Source: an unidentified eubacterium SCB49 | GTDB lineage: Bacteria > Bacteroidota > Bacteroidia > Flavobacteriales > Flavobacteriaceae | Direction of reading: 5' to 3' | Assembly (NCBI GenBank): GCA_000170815.1 | Contig: ABCO01000007.1 | Location: forward strand, 62,001 to 126,000 | Length of the DNA stretch: 64,000 nt | Shown here: piece after piece, positions 7,465 to 15,648 of the stretch | Layout of the letters: every line of letters begins with the position of its first letter | Position numbering within the stretch: position 1 is the stretch's first letter | Program-made: the position numbers and the translations under genes | Notes under the pieces: generated by a model | What the model saw: only the letters and a program-made list of their open reading frames with translations | Databases searched by the model: none | Told to the model about the DNA's origin: nothing

Positions 7465-8487
7465 TTAATCATGATATATTACTTGAAAACGATTTGCATC
7501 TTCTACACCAAATGCAACTGTATATCCAAAGGTGCCACCACCTTCTGCGCTTGCTGTCATTTCTATAGTATGGGTTCCAGCTGGTAATAAGACATAGCCG
7601 CTTCCGTTTAAAGCAAAACTTGCAAAAACACTTGTCAAGTCGCTAGAAGTATATGAGCTAGCATCATAGGCTACATCTATTCTTTCATTTGTGACCTCTT
7701 TTACCGCTTCAACTTTTATGTCATAACCTCGGGTAATACCATCATTAATAGGACTCCCAGATCTATCTGTTACGGCACAACCTGCATAAAAAACAACTTC
7801 GAGTAATGTTTCTCTATTTAACGCTACTGTCCTGGTATGAATGACCATACTTTTTGGTTCACCAATGTTGGACTGCAAAATAGAAGCGTCGTGTAAAAAG
7901 GTATCACTATCACTTTCATTTATATATAGTTTAGATATAGGTTCTTGTAAAACAAGATCACCTTCTGCATTTACCATTACCGATGCGTTTTCAGTACCAC
8001 CAAGATTAAATTCGTTGTTATCAGCACTTAGGCCATCTACTCTTATGGTTTTTCCTGTGCCACCTACATGTAGTTTTCTTGCTGGGTTATTTTGGTCTAT
8101 GCCTACGTTACCATCTTTAAAGTTAAGTTTTTTTCCGTTTATGTCATACGTTCTCAATAGGTCTAGTTGTTTCAAATCGTCTTTAGCCAAGTTGAGATCT
8201 GAAATTGAAATCCATTTCGCTCCATCCCAATAAAAATATCCTGGCCCAGTGGTCGTATTTGTGTTGTAGGCTAATATTCCTGATGTTGTTCCTTCTGTAA
8301 CAGGCGTTATTGTGTTAAGATTGTTAATGTTTAGTCTAGGTAAAATGATTCCTTTGTTATCACTCTTTATGTCTAAAATAGTACCTGGCGAAATTGAAGT
8401 AGTATTAATTCCTACTTGTGCATTTGACGCCACAGATATCAATACCCCAAAAGAAAGGAGTTGATACTTAAACAGCTTATAATTCAT
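7465..8487 (-). CDS. Secreted surface protein with VGINTT / DKGI.LPR N-terminal module (paralogue A)
   Basis: A 340-residue exported protein with a signal peptide (MNYKLFKYQLLSFGVLISVASNAQ) followed at once by VGINTTSISPGTILDIKSDNKGIILPRLNI and a tract YNTNTTTGPGYFYWDGAKW. This N-terminal module is common in Flavobacteriaceae surface or tail-fibre-like proteins, often of unknown role. The middle has VGIDQNNPARKLHVGG, the 'head-fibre' type motif, and the C-terminal half is a predicted beta-rich domain that I do not recognise. It has no T9SS domain. It shares the module with the proteins at 11997 and 14180, but at lower similarity than those two share with each other. Confidence 0.75.
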   Translation of the reverse strand: MNYKLFKYQLLSFGVLISVASNAQVGINTTSISPGTILDIKSDNKGIILPRLNINNLNTITPVTEGTTSGILAYNTNTTTGPGYFYWDGAKWISISDLNLAKDDLKQLDLLRTYDINGKKLNFKDGNVGIDQNNPARKLHVGGTGKTIRVDGLSADNNEFNLGGTENASVMVNAEGDLVLQEPISKLYINESDSDTFLHDASILQSNIGEPKSMVIHTRTVALNRETLLEVVFYAGCAVTDRSGSPINDGITRGYDIKVEAVKEVTNERIDVAYDASSYTSSDLTSVFASFALNGSGYVLLPAGTHTIEMTASAEGGGTFGYTVAFGVEDANRFQVIYHD

Positions 8488-8732
8488 TTGGTTAGATGTT
8501 TGGCTGAAATTAAATGTAATAATTATAATAAATAGATTAAACGTCTATTTATCAAGACGAAAGATAATAAAATTAAAAATGAGTATTAAGTTAATTTAAC
8601 ATTTAGATGAAAAAATAGTTTTCTTATTTTTTGAAAAAGGCTTTTACGGTTTAAATCTTTTAGGGTAGAGATGTAGATTAGTATATTATGTCTAGTAAAA
8701 TGGGTGGTTTAAGTAAAATACATGGAAGTTTT

Positions 8733-8774
8733 CCTCATAAAAAAAGCCCTCATTTGAGGGCTTTTTTTATGAGG
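8733..8774. terminator. Bidirectional terminator, 19-bp perfect stem
   Basis: The arms CCTCATAAAAAAAGCCCTC (8733-8751) and its exact complement (8756-8774) enclose an ATTT loop. A-run and T-run halves make it work in either direction. It ends transcription of the DUF4136 gene at 8785. Confidence 0.9.
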
Positions 8775-8784
8775 AACATATTTT

Positions 8785-9330
8785 TTATAATTGCTCAGGT
8801 GGGTATTCTGATAAAATTTCAGAAACAATTAATTGAATTCGCTCTTCTTTTTTATCTATGTTGCTTCCTGTGTAGAGTGAAGATCTTCCTACGCCTTGCC
8901 AAACAAGTTCTTTGGTTTTAGCGTCTATAAGGTCTATATATAAAGTTCCTTCGGTGCTTGTAGAAACGGTGTTTCCCCAATTTCCGCCATAACTAAAACC
9001 TGGTCCCCAACCCCAAGCGCCACGACCCCAACCAAAATTATTGTTGTAGACCGACACACGCTCATTTTCTTTTGTGAAAATACTCACCAAAAGATCTGGT
9101 TTTTCGGCTTTTGTCATGCCTTGTAAAGTCATGTTAGCATCAATGGCACGAAGAATACGACGTTTGTCTAGATCAGATATCTTTGCTTTGTCTATACCGG
9201 GTTTAAAAAATGCATACGTATTATAACCGTTAAAATTAGCTTCTCTGTCATAGTCTGTAGCAACTCGTACAGAAGCACAAGAAGTCATAAATAAAATGGC
9301 AAAAACAGGAATTAGTTTGAAAATTTTCAT
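8785..9330 (-). CDS. DUF4136 family lipoprotein
   Basis: A 181-residue protein with a lipoprotein signal (FAILFMTSCAS; lipidated Cys at about residue 18). The mature region fits the DUF4136 pattern: VRVATDYDREANFNGYNTYAFF near the start, then DLLVSIFTKENERV and LYIDLIDAKTKELVWQGVGRSSL. A Gly/Trp-rich stretch (WGRGAWGWGPGFSYGGNWG) lies in the middle. DUF4136 proteins are outer-membrane or periplasmic lipoproteins of unknown function. The gene lies four bases after hutU on the same strand, so the two are probably cotranscribed, although no functional link to histidine breakdown is known. A strong terminator follows. Confidence 0.85.
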   Translation of the reverse strand: MKIFKLIPVFAILFMTSCASVRVATDYDREANFNGYNTYAFFKPGIDKAKISDLDKRRILRAIDANMTLQGMTKAEKPDLLVSIFTKENERVSVYNNNFGWGRGAWGWGPGFSYGGNWGNTVSTSTEGTLYIDLIDAKTKELVWQGVGRSSLYTGSNIDKKEERIQLIVSEILSEYPPEQL

Positions 9331-9334
9331 AACA

Positions 9335-11317
9335 TTAATTTTTAAAAAGTGATTCGTCTACAAAATTAGGCAGTGTTACTTTTAAAGAGGGATTGCGTTC
9401 CATTTCTCTTTTAATCGCAAAAACAGCTTCTTCGTTTCTTGCCCAACTACGTCTTGCGATTCCGTTATTTACATCCCAGAAAAGCATAGATTCTAAACGT
9501 CGCTGTGCGTCATTACTACCATCAAGTACCATACCAAAACCGCCATTAACCACTTCGCCCCAGCCTACGCCACCACCATTGTGAATGCTTACCCAAGTGG
9601 CACCTCTAAAACTATCTCCTATTACATTATGTATCGCCATGTCTGCCGTAAAGCGACTTCCGTCATAAATATTACTTGTTTCGCGATATGGAGAGTCTGT
9701 TCCAGAGACATCGTGGTGATCGCGCCCTAAGATTACGGTGCTTATTTTTCCTTCAGAAATAGCTTTGTTAAATGCACTTGCTATTTTCATTCTTCCTTCT
9801 GCATCTGCATATAATATACGAGCTTGGCTTCCTACAACGAGCTTGTTTTCTTGTGCCCCTTTAATCCAGGTGATGTTATCCTGCATTTGTTGTTGGATTT
9901 CTTGCGGCGAATTTTTCATTATTTCTTCTAATACCTCACAAGCTATAGCATCTGTTTTTGCTAGATCTTCTGGGTTGCCCGAAGCACAAACCCACCTAAA
10001 AGGACCAAAACCATAGTCAAAACACATAGGCCCCATAATGTCTTGCACATAACTAGGGTATTTAAAATCAACACCATTTTCTGCCATAACAGCTGCACCT
10101 GCGCGCGAGGCTTCTAATAAAAAAGCATTTCCGTAGTCAAAAAAGTAGGTGCCTTTTGCGGTGTGTTTATTAATCGCTGCTGCGTGTCTTACTAGCGAGC
10201 GTTGTACTTCTTTTTTAAATTGGTCGGGATCATTTGCCATCATGGCAACAGATGCTTCGTAAGAAAGACCAACAGGATAATAGCCCCCAGCCCAAGGGTT
10301 GTGTAAAGAGGTTTGATCGCTACCTAAATCGATATGAATATTTTCTTTGTCAAAATGTTCCCAAACCTCAACAATGTTACCGTCCCAAGCAATGGAGACT
10401 GTTTCTTTGTTAGCAAGGGCATTTTTAACTCTTTCTGAAAGTTGCTTTATATCTGAAATTACTTCATCAACCCAACCTTGGCTATGTCTTGTTTGTGTTG
10501 CTTTTTTGTTGACTTCGCCACAAACGGTTACACAACCTGCAATGTTTCCTGCTTTGGGTTGTGCGCCACTCATTCCGCCAAGACCAGAGGTAACAAATAA
10601 ACCGCCTTTGGGTGATTTTTTAATTTTTCTGAAACCATTGAGCACCGTAATTGTTGTGCCGTGAACAATGCCTTGTGGTCCAATGTACATATAACTTCCT
10701 GCGGTCATCTGGCCGTATTGTGTTACTCCAAGGGCATTAAATTTTTCCCAATCGTCAGGTTGCGAGTAGTTAGGAATCATCATTCCGTTTGTGACTACTA
10801 CACGAGGTGCATCTTTATGAGAAGGAAATAAACCCAACGGATGCCCAGAATACACCACCAAAGTTTGCTCGTCTGTCATTTGCCCTAAATAAGACATGAT
10901 TAAACGATATTGCGCCCAGTTTTGAAAAACGGCACCATTACCACCATAGGTGATTAGCTCGTGGGGGTGTTGTGCTACCGCGTGATCCAGGTTGTTCTGA
11001 ATCATTAACATAATCGCTTTTGCTTGCTCGCTTTGTCCTGGATATTCGTTTATAGGACGGGCAAATATTTTATAATCGGGGTGAAAACGGTACATGTAAA
11101 TACGCCCGTACTCTTCTAGTTCTTTTTTAAACTCGGGTAGGAGGGTGGCATGATGTTGCGGTTCAAAATAACGTAGCGCATTTTTTAAAGCAAGTATTTC
11201 TTCTGCTGCAGTGAGTATTTTTTTACGTTTTGGCGCGTGATTTACTGCTGTGTCATACGGTTTAACTTCTGGAAGTTGTGCTGGTATGCCTTGTAGGATT
11301 TCTTCTTTAAAATTCAT
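9335..11317 (-). CDS. hutU: Urocanate hydratase
   Basis: A 660-residue urocanase, the second enzyme of histidine degradation, converting urocanate to imidazolonepropionate with bound NAD+. Diagnostic segments include GGNGAVFQNWAQYRLIMSYL, VVYSGHPLGLFPSH, GLGGMSGAQPKA (NAD-binding Gly-rich loop), GPMCFDYGFGPFRWVCASG (active-site region) and GRDHHDVSGTDSPYRETSNIYDGS. It is about 100 residues longer than the proteobacterial enzyme, which is usual for the Bacteroidota form. No hutH, hutI or hutG lies nearby, so the pathway genes are dispersed or the partners are elsewhere. The start is at MNFKEEILQG. Confidence 0.95.
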   Translation of the reverse strand: MNFKEEILQGIPAQLPEVKPYDTAVNHAPKRKKILTAAEEILALKNALRYFEPQHHATLLPEFKKELEEYGRIYMYRFHPDYKIFARPINEYPGQSEQAKAIMLMIQNNLDHAVAQHPHELITYGGNGAVFQNWAQYRLIMSYLGQMTDEQTLVVYSGHPLGLFPSHKDAPRVVVTNGMMIPNYSQPDDWEKFNALGVTQYGQMTAGSYMYIGPQGIVHGTTITVLNGFRKIKKSPKGGLFVTSGLGGMSGAQPKAGNIAGCVTVCGEVNKKATQTRHSQGWVDEVISDIKQLSERVKNALANKETVSIAWDGNIVEVWEHFDKENIHIDLGSDQTSLHNPWAGGYYPVGLSYEASVAMMANDPDQFKKEVQRSLVRHAAAINKHTAKGTYFFDYGNAFLLEASRAGAAVMAENGVDFKYPSYVQDIMGPMCFDYGFGPFRWVCASGNPEDLAKTDAIACEVLEEIMKNSPQEIQQQMQDNITWIKGAQENKLVVGSQARILYADAEGRMKIASAFNKAISEGKISTVILGRDHHDVSGTDSPYRETSNIYDGSRFTADMAIHNVIGDSFRGATWVSIHNGGGVGWGEVVNGGFGMVLDGSNDAQRRLESMLFWDVNNGIARRSWARNEEAVFAIKREMERNPSLKVTLPNFVDESLFKN

Positions 11318-11371
11318 GCGTTTCTTTTTTCTGTATATTTTATGTGCCGCAAAGGCTTAAAAGAACAGTGA

Positions 11372-11542
11372 TTAGGTTGATTTTCCTGTTTTTTTGTTAA
11401 ACCCATACGGGCAATGACGGCAACCACTTTCACAGCAATATCCTCGTTTTAAATGGTATTGTTCTGTAAAGCATTTGTAGCCTTCTGGAGTGAGGTAAAA
11501 ATCACCTTCTTCAATTTCTATTTTCTTCTTTGGGAATAACAT
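11372..11542 (-). CDS. DUF5522 domain protein (cysteine-rich, 56 residues)
   Basis: A small protein with the motif IEEGDFYLTPEGYKCFTEQYHLKRGYCCESGCRHCPYGF, which defines DUF5522. Four to five closely spaced cysteines (GYCCESGCRHCPYG) suggest metal binding. The frame is open further upstream to 11656, but a start at 11542 is preferred. A -7 box (CAAAAATA on the + strand, 11547-11554) lies four bases upstream, and the extra upstream residues look like low-complexity non-coding translation. The function is unknown. It stands alone between hutU and the divergent gene at 11716. Confidence 0.8.
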   Translation of the reverse strand: MLFPKKKIEIEEGDFYLTPEGYKCFTEQYHLKRGYCCESGCRHCPYGFNKKTGKST

Positions 11543-11546
11543 TACA

Positions 11547-11554
11547 CAAAAATA
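11547..11554 (-). promoter_or_regulatory. -7 promoter box TATTTTTG for the DUF5522 gene
   Basis: Read on the - strand this is TATTTTTG, matching the Bacteroidota TAnnTTTG -7 consensus. It ends four bases before the chosen ATG, so the message would be essentially leaderless. Confidence 0.6.
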
Positions 11555-11640
11555 AACATTTAATATTTCTACTTCATATTGTTGGTTTAGGAAATAAGAA
11601 TGGTATGATTTCTGTTCTCTTTTATAAAAATAGAACAACA

Positions 11641-11648
11641 TATATTTG
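11641..11648 (+). promoter_or_regulatory. -7 promoter box TATATTTG for the gene at 11716
   Basis: TATATTTG fits TAnnTTTG. It lies 67 bases before the start codon, so the repeat at 11658-11683 would be part of the 5' untranslated region. Confidence 0.5.
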
Positions 11649-11657
11649 CGTAACAAA

Positions 11658-11683
11658 TGTCAGGTTGAGCGCAGTCGAAACCC
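11658..11683 (+). repeat. Dispersed repeat, single arm (TGTCAG.TTGAGCGCAGTCGAA)
   Basis: It differs by only a few bases from the left arm of the hairpin at 54238-54263. Only one arm is present here, placed between the -7 box and the start of the gene at 11716. Confidence 0.8.
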
Positions 11684-11715
11684 GATTTTTAAAACAAATT
11701 AATCTTTAAAAGTAA

Positions 11716-12117
11716 ATGATTTTTATAGTGTCTAGTTTTTTAGTGCGACAAGGTTTTAATGGAATCACCATATGGCCCTTTGTGATTGCACGTAACAAGC
11801 ACTTAAAAGAAGATCCTGTATTTATAAATCATGAAAAAATTCACTTGCGTCAACAGCTGGAGATGCTTGTGCTTCCGTTTTATGTATGGTACACATTAGA
11901 ATACCTACTGCGACTGCTGCAATACAGAAATAGACACACTGCTTATAGAAACATTAGTTTTGAACGCGAGGCCTATGCAAAAGAAAACGACCTCAACTAT
12001 TTAAAGCGGAGGTCGTTTTTTGGGTTTTTAGAGTATGTTAAGTTTTTGTTTTCTTGGGTTGGAGAGTCTTTTGTGTTTTTCTCAACAGAAGAAGTGTTTT
12101 TTTCTTTCAAGTTTTGA
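11716..12117 (+). CDS. Conserved flavobacterial protein with HExxH motif
   Basis: A protein of up to 133 residues. The conserved core runs from residue 1 to about 112: LVRQGFNGITIWPFVIARNKHLKEDPVFINHEKIHLRQQLEMLVLPFYVWYTLEYLLRLL, then FEREAYAKENDLNYLKRRSFFGFLEYV. HEKIH fits the HExxH zinc-protease motif, followed by a membrane-like segment and a second Glu (FEREAYA), as in small integral-membrane or membrane-associated metallopeptidase-like proteins. Activity is not established. The last 20 or so residues (FLFSWVGESFVFFSTEE...) are Phe-rich and overlap the convergent gene at 11997, so they are probably a read-through extension caused by loss of the original stop. Confidence 0.75.
   Translation: MIFIVSSFLVRQGFNGITIWPFVIARNKHLKEDPVFINHEKIHLRQQLEMLVLPFYVWYTLEYLLRLLQYRNRHTAYRNISFEREAYAKENDLNYLKRRSFFGFLEYVKFLFSWVGESFVFFSTEEVFFSFKF
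11970..12038. repeat. Duplicated segment, copy 1 (3' end of the HExxH gene)
   Basis: This 69-base stretch is repeated at 14095-14163 with five differences. Copy 1 is translated as part of the HExxH protein (EAYAKENDLNYLKRR), which identifies it as the parent copy. Confidence 0.9.
11984..12021. terminator. Terminator hairpin inside overlapping reading frames
   Basis: AAAACGACCTC pairs with GAGGTCGTTTT and is followed by T6. It lies inside the 3' part of the + strand gene at 11716 and across the stop codon of the - strand gene at 11997. Confidence 0.75.
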
Positions 12118-13892
12118 GTTGGTACTGCTATGGTTGGTTTTTTAACATCCATAGCTTCTACAGAAGTTTTCTCTCTAATAGTTGAAGGAGTTTGCTTTTT
12201 TCCTATTTCAGAAAACATTGATTTGCTTTTAGGCTGCCCATATAATTCTGGTGTTAAATACTTCCCTTTTCTTTCTCCTTCTTTTTCTATAACAACCTTT
12301 CTGCGTTCTGGATTTTGAATTAAATAGGGGTCATTCCTTTCAGCGGTTAAGCTCCACGAAACCTTTTTTCCTGGCTCGCCTCCAGCAATAATGAAAGTTC
12401 CCGTTCCATCAATTTCTTTTTCGATGTAAAGGTTAGGCATAGCAGCACCAATAGGTGTAAGTTGGTAAGATGCGTTTTTGTTTATAGAGAAGTAATAGTC
12501 CGGCATTGTCACCTTAACATAACCATTTGCGTCAAAAGTATCTACACCTCGATAGATGTTAAGTACTTCGTTAGATTCAATAGAAAAATGTTTTAGTATT
12601 TTGTTTGCAGGATCTTGTGGGTGGTCAATTGTAAAAGACTTTGTGCCAGAAGCTCCTAAATCTCCCTGTGCGAATACTCCATAATTACCTCCTTCACCAC
12701 GAACTCCAATCCCCCGGTTAGCTCTAGGTTGAGAATACCCAGAAACACCTATATGGTTAGCATTATCGGTTCCAGTATAAGCGAAATCTGCTACAGAAAT
12801 AGTGCCGGAAATTGTGTTGTTTTGATTTTGCCCCAGTATAGCAGAGCCTTGTCCTATATTTACACTAAAGATACTTGGATCTGTATTGCTTGCGTTTAAA
12901 GTGTTAAATTCTGAATTTCTACCTTCAGAACCCGCATGGAGAATTATCATCCCATGGCCTTTTCCGTTTTGACTTCCAGCATAAACAGTACCGTTTACTG
13001 TAGTTCCTGTGGTTGCTGTTGTTGTGTTTAAAGATCCATTAAAAGCATAGACATCTCCAGAGGTTGCAGCATCTACAAAGACCCCATTTCCATCTTGATC
13101 ATCTAGTAATATATATTCACCAATACCACCGGCTGCCGTTAAATCTGTATAAATACCAAAATTATTACTGTTTATTTGATTAAGAATACCCAACCCAGTT
13201 GCTACTTGATTGTAAAATCCAATTGAACTGCCTGAGTTTAATGATATTAATCCAAATCCATTACCTGTGTTTTGTGCTAAAACTCCAGAGCCTGTACCAT
13301 TATTCTGTCCGACTATACCTACGCCATTTGCAGATGCAAATCCATTTATAGCAAATTCATTTGCTGCTCCCAAAACGGAAAAACGATTTCCAGCTGCAGG
13401 TGTATTGTCATTTACAGAAACCTGTCCATTTGCAAGTAAACGCATACGCTCTGTGTCATCAGTTTTGATTATGAGGTCTACTGAGTCAGACGTTCCTAGA
13501 TAATTTGTTCCCGGTACAGTACCTGCATTACCGGTTAGTTTCCAGTCGTCATTAACGGGTAAAATACGTAACGGTATAAAATCTGTACCGTCCCAGTAAT
13601 GATAGCCTTCGCCTGTTGTAGTATTTGTGTTGTATACTAAAAGGCTAGCAGCGGCGGCTTCTTCTGCTGCTCCAGCGATTCCTGTGATTGGGGCGATAGT
13701 GCTTAAGTCTGCAATATTTACTCTAGGGATAAATATACCTTTATCGGTGCTTTCTATGTCTAAGATAGCACCATTTTCCGGGGTTGTGGTATTTACACCT
13801 ACTTGGCTATATATTGTGTTTGTACTTAATATACATATTATTAAAATGCAGATATGGACGAGTCCAATGTTTAGAGTAATGTTCTTTTTCAT
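11997..13892 (-). CDS. Secreted surface protein, shared N-terminal module (paralogue B)
   Basis: A 631-residue exported protein with an N-terminal hydrophobic segment (about 10-29) and then VGVNTTTPENGAILDIESTDKGIFIPRVNI. About 130 residues at the N-terminus (to TDDTERMRLLANGQ) are nearly identical to paralogue C at 14180. The centre (about 170-430) is a long run of short, Gly/Asn-rich repeats such as GVGIVGQNNGTGSGV, NGFGLISLNSGSS and GISGYSQPRANRGIGVRGEGGNYGV, typical of beta-helical fibre stalks. The last 150 residues lack a recognised domain and end in a Lys/Asn-rich tail that overlaps the gene at 11716. A role as a surface fibre or adhesin is inferred from composition only. Confidence 0.75.
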   Translation of the reverse strand: MKKNITLNIGLVHICILIICILSTNTIYSQVGVNTTTPENGAILDIESTDKGIFIPRVNIADLSTIAPITGIAGAAEEAAAASLLVYNTNTTTGEGYHYWDGTDFIPLRILPVNDDWKLTGNAGTVPGTNYLGTSDSVDLIIKTDDTERMRLLANGQVSVNDNTPAAGNRFSVLGAANEFAINGFASANGVGIVGQNNGTGSGVLAQNTGNGFGLISLNSGSSIGFYNQVATGLGILNQINSNNFGIYTDLTAAGGIGEYILLDDQDGNGVFVDAATSGDVYAFNGSLNTTTATTGTTVNGTVYAGSQNGKGHGMIILHAGSEGRNSEFNTLNASNTDPSIFSVNIGQGSAILGQNQNNTISGTISVADFAYTGTDNANHIGVSGYSQPRANRGIGVRGEGGNYGVFAQGDLGASGTKSFTIDHPQDPANKILKHFSIESNEVLNIYRGVDTFDANGYVKVTMPDYYFSINKNASYQLTPIGAAMPNLYIEKEIDGTGTFIIAGGEPGKKVSWSLTAERNDPYLIQNPERRKVVIEKEGERKGKYLTPELYGQPKSKSMFSEIGKKQTPSTIREKTSVEAMDVKKPTIAVPTQNLKEKNTSSVEKNTKDSPTQENKNLTYSKNPKNDLRFK

Positions 13893-14094
13893 GGGGGATT
13901 ATTTAGGTTTTGATTTAAATGTTGAAATCAAATATAATAAAATCAGGTAGTTAATTTGTTGTTAGGGTTAATTTGCAAAGGGATAATTCATTTTTTGATA
14001 GTAATAATAAGATATTTTCACTTGTTTTTTATAAAGTATCTGATGTCTTATACAACTGTAGTGGTTTAGGTATAAACATTAGTTAAGGACAAAA

Positions 14095-14163
14095 GGCCTA
14101 TGTAAAAGAAAACGACCTCGGCTATTTATAGCGGAGGTCGTTTTTTGGGTTTTTAGGGTATGT
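14095..14163. repeat. Duplicated segment, copy 2 (scar of the HExxH gene end plus terminator)
   Basis: This copy lies between paralogues B and C and matches 11970-12038 at 64 of 69 positions. It has no open gene of its own. Weaker similarity continues upstream to about 14070. It keeps the complete terminator hairpin (14109-14146). Confidence 0.9.
14109..14146. terminator. Terminator of paralogue C
   Basis: AAAACGACCTC and GAGGTCGTTTT pair around an inner GCTA/TAGC stem, with T6 on the + strand and four T on the - strand. It lies 34 bases beyond the stop of the gene at 14180. Confidence 0.8.
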
Positions 14164-14179
14164 GAAATAGAAATGACTA

Positions 14180-15418
14180 TTAGTTCTTTAAAGAGTTTAA
14201 GTCTTCTTGTATTTTAGAAACAAGTACTTCTAGATGTTCTATTTTTTTATTTTGTGTTTCTATAATCTCTTGTTGTTCTTTAATTCCTTGAGTTAAAATT
14301 GGGATAATCCTTGTGTAATCAACAGTTAAAAAAAGTTCTTTCTTTAAAGGTTCATTATTGTTGATTTCACTTTTTCTTGCCCCTTTTATTGGAATCATTT
14401 TTTCTTTTACTACGTTAGGTAATACGTTCTTTAATTCTTGAGCAATAAAACCATATTCCAAATTCGTATTCATACCCATGTCTGGATATTTCTGTATATC
14501 AAAATGATATGATACCGGTTTAATGCTCTTTATGGTTGCGAGTGCATTACTTATATTATTTATATCTTTTTTTAATCTTTTGTCAGAAGTACTCCAAAAT
14601 CCTCCTGTATACCCTAAATCATTAATAAATAATCCCCCATACCCTAAGTCAAATCCTCCAGAATCAAATCTACTACCAACAACACCAATATTCTGCCAGT
14701 CGTTTGTAGACCCAGTAATACCAATACCTCCGGTGCCTGTTGTGAGTGCGACTCCAAACACACCGGAATATGTACCGTCGGTTGCTCCTTCAAAACTATT
14801 GTATATGTTTGAAGTGTTTGAGTTATACGAGGAAAGGGCTACCCCTTCAGTACCATCGTTTTCAAATAAGGCCATTGCTGCTACTCCTATATTTCCAGTA
14901 TTTAGCATATGAAAGTCACTGCTTGGAGTTGTGGTGCCAACTCCTATTTCTCCAGTGTTTAGAACTCTCATACGCTCTGTATCATCAGTTTTGATTACGA
15001 GGTCTTTCGTGTCAGATGTTCCTAAGTAATTTGTTCCAGGGACAGTTCCTGCATTTCCTGTTAGTTTCCAATCGTCATTCACAGGAGCAGTAGTTAAGGG
15101 TGTAAAATCTGTACCGTCCCAGTAGTGATACCCTTCGCCTGTTGTAGTATTTGTGTTATATACTAAAAGACCAGCAGCAGCGGCTTCTTCTGCTGCTCCA
15201 GCGATTCCTGTGATTGGGGCGATAGTGCTTAAGTCTGCAATATTCACTCTAGGGATAAAAACACCTTTATCGGTGCTTTCTACATCTAAAATAGCACCTT
15301 TAGCTGGGGCTGTAGTATTTATTCCAACTTGGCTAAGTGTTACATTTGTGATAAAAAAAAATGTAGCTAATAGGTTAAGGTTTATTATTGTTATTTTTAA
15401 ATGATGTTGTTTTTTCAT
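14180..15418 (-). CDS. Secreted surface protein with C-terminal S74 intramolecular chaperone domain (paralogue C)
   Basis: A 412-residue protein with a signal segment (about 12-29), the shared module VGINTTAPAKGAILDVESTDKGVFIPRVNI, a short variable middle (about 165-270) and a C-terminal peptidase S74 domain. That domain begins with SDKRLKKDI (Ser278-Asp279, Lys283-Lys284), the conserved site for Ser-dependent self-cleavage in phage endosialidase tailspikes. It continues with IKPVSYHFD, YGFIAQELKNVLPNVV and VDYTRIIPIL, and ends in a predicted coiled coil (IKEQQEIIETQNKKIEHLE). S74 domains help trimerise beta-fibres and may then be released. A trimeric surface fibre is the best guess. Confidence 0.82.
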   Translation of the reverse strand: MKKQHHLKITIINLNLLATFFFITNVTLSQVGINTTAPAKGAILDVESTDKGVFIPRVNIADLSTIAPITGIAGAAEEAAAAGLLVYNTNTTTGEGYHYWDGTDFTPLTTAPVNDDWKLTGNAGTVPGTNYLGTSDTKDLVIKTDDTERMRVLNTGEIGVGTTTPSSDFHMLNTGNIGVAAMALFENDGTEGVALSSYNSNTSNIYNSFEGATDGTYSGVFGVALTTGTGGIGITGSTNDWQNIGVVGSRFDSGGFDLGYGGLFINDLGYTGGFWSTSDKRLKKDINNISNALATIKSIKPVSYHFDIQKYPDMGMNTNLEYGFIAQELKNVLPNVVKEKMIPIKGARKSEINNNEPLKKELFLTVDYTRIIPILTQGIKEQQEIIETQNKKIEHLEVLVSKIQEDLNSLKN

Positions 15419-15588
15419 AATAAGTATGTAGTCTAATTTATTTGGTTAAATCAAATATAATAAAATCAGGCAGTTAATCTAGGGTTTATGCTAGTTTAAC
15501 CTGTGAAAAATGAAGTTTTTTTATTTTTTTATTTAAACTAAAACTATTGTTTTTGTGTGTTTTTCTCGGCTATAATTTTGATCCTCTT

Positions 15589-15596
15589 TATTTTTG
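15589..15596 (+). promoter_or_regulatory. -7 promoter box TATTTTTG for the gene at 15649
   Basis: TATTTTTG fits the consensus. A second match, TAATTTTG, lies 16 bases upstream (15573-15580). Both fall inside the longer open frame from 15547, which supports the later start codon. Confidence 0.6.
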
Positions 15597-15648
15597 CAAC
15601 ACGATTGTTTTTGATGTAGAAAATGATCTAAAAAATCGCATTTTTTTT

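Noticed and set aside
11543..11656. Upstream extension of the DUF5522 frame by 38 residues
   Set aside because: The residues are low-complexity and the promoter box for the shorter gene lies within it.
14523..14912. 129-residue + strand open frame opposite the S74 protein gene
   Set aside because: Pro/Ser-rich antisense frame of a clearly coding - strand gene; no start signal or homology.
7465..15418. Surface proteins as a prophage tail-fibre module because of the S74 domain
   Set aside because: All three have signal peptides and no phage structural or lysis genes are near, so cellular secretion is more likely.
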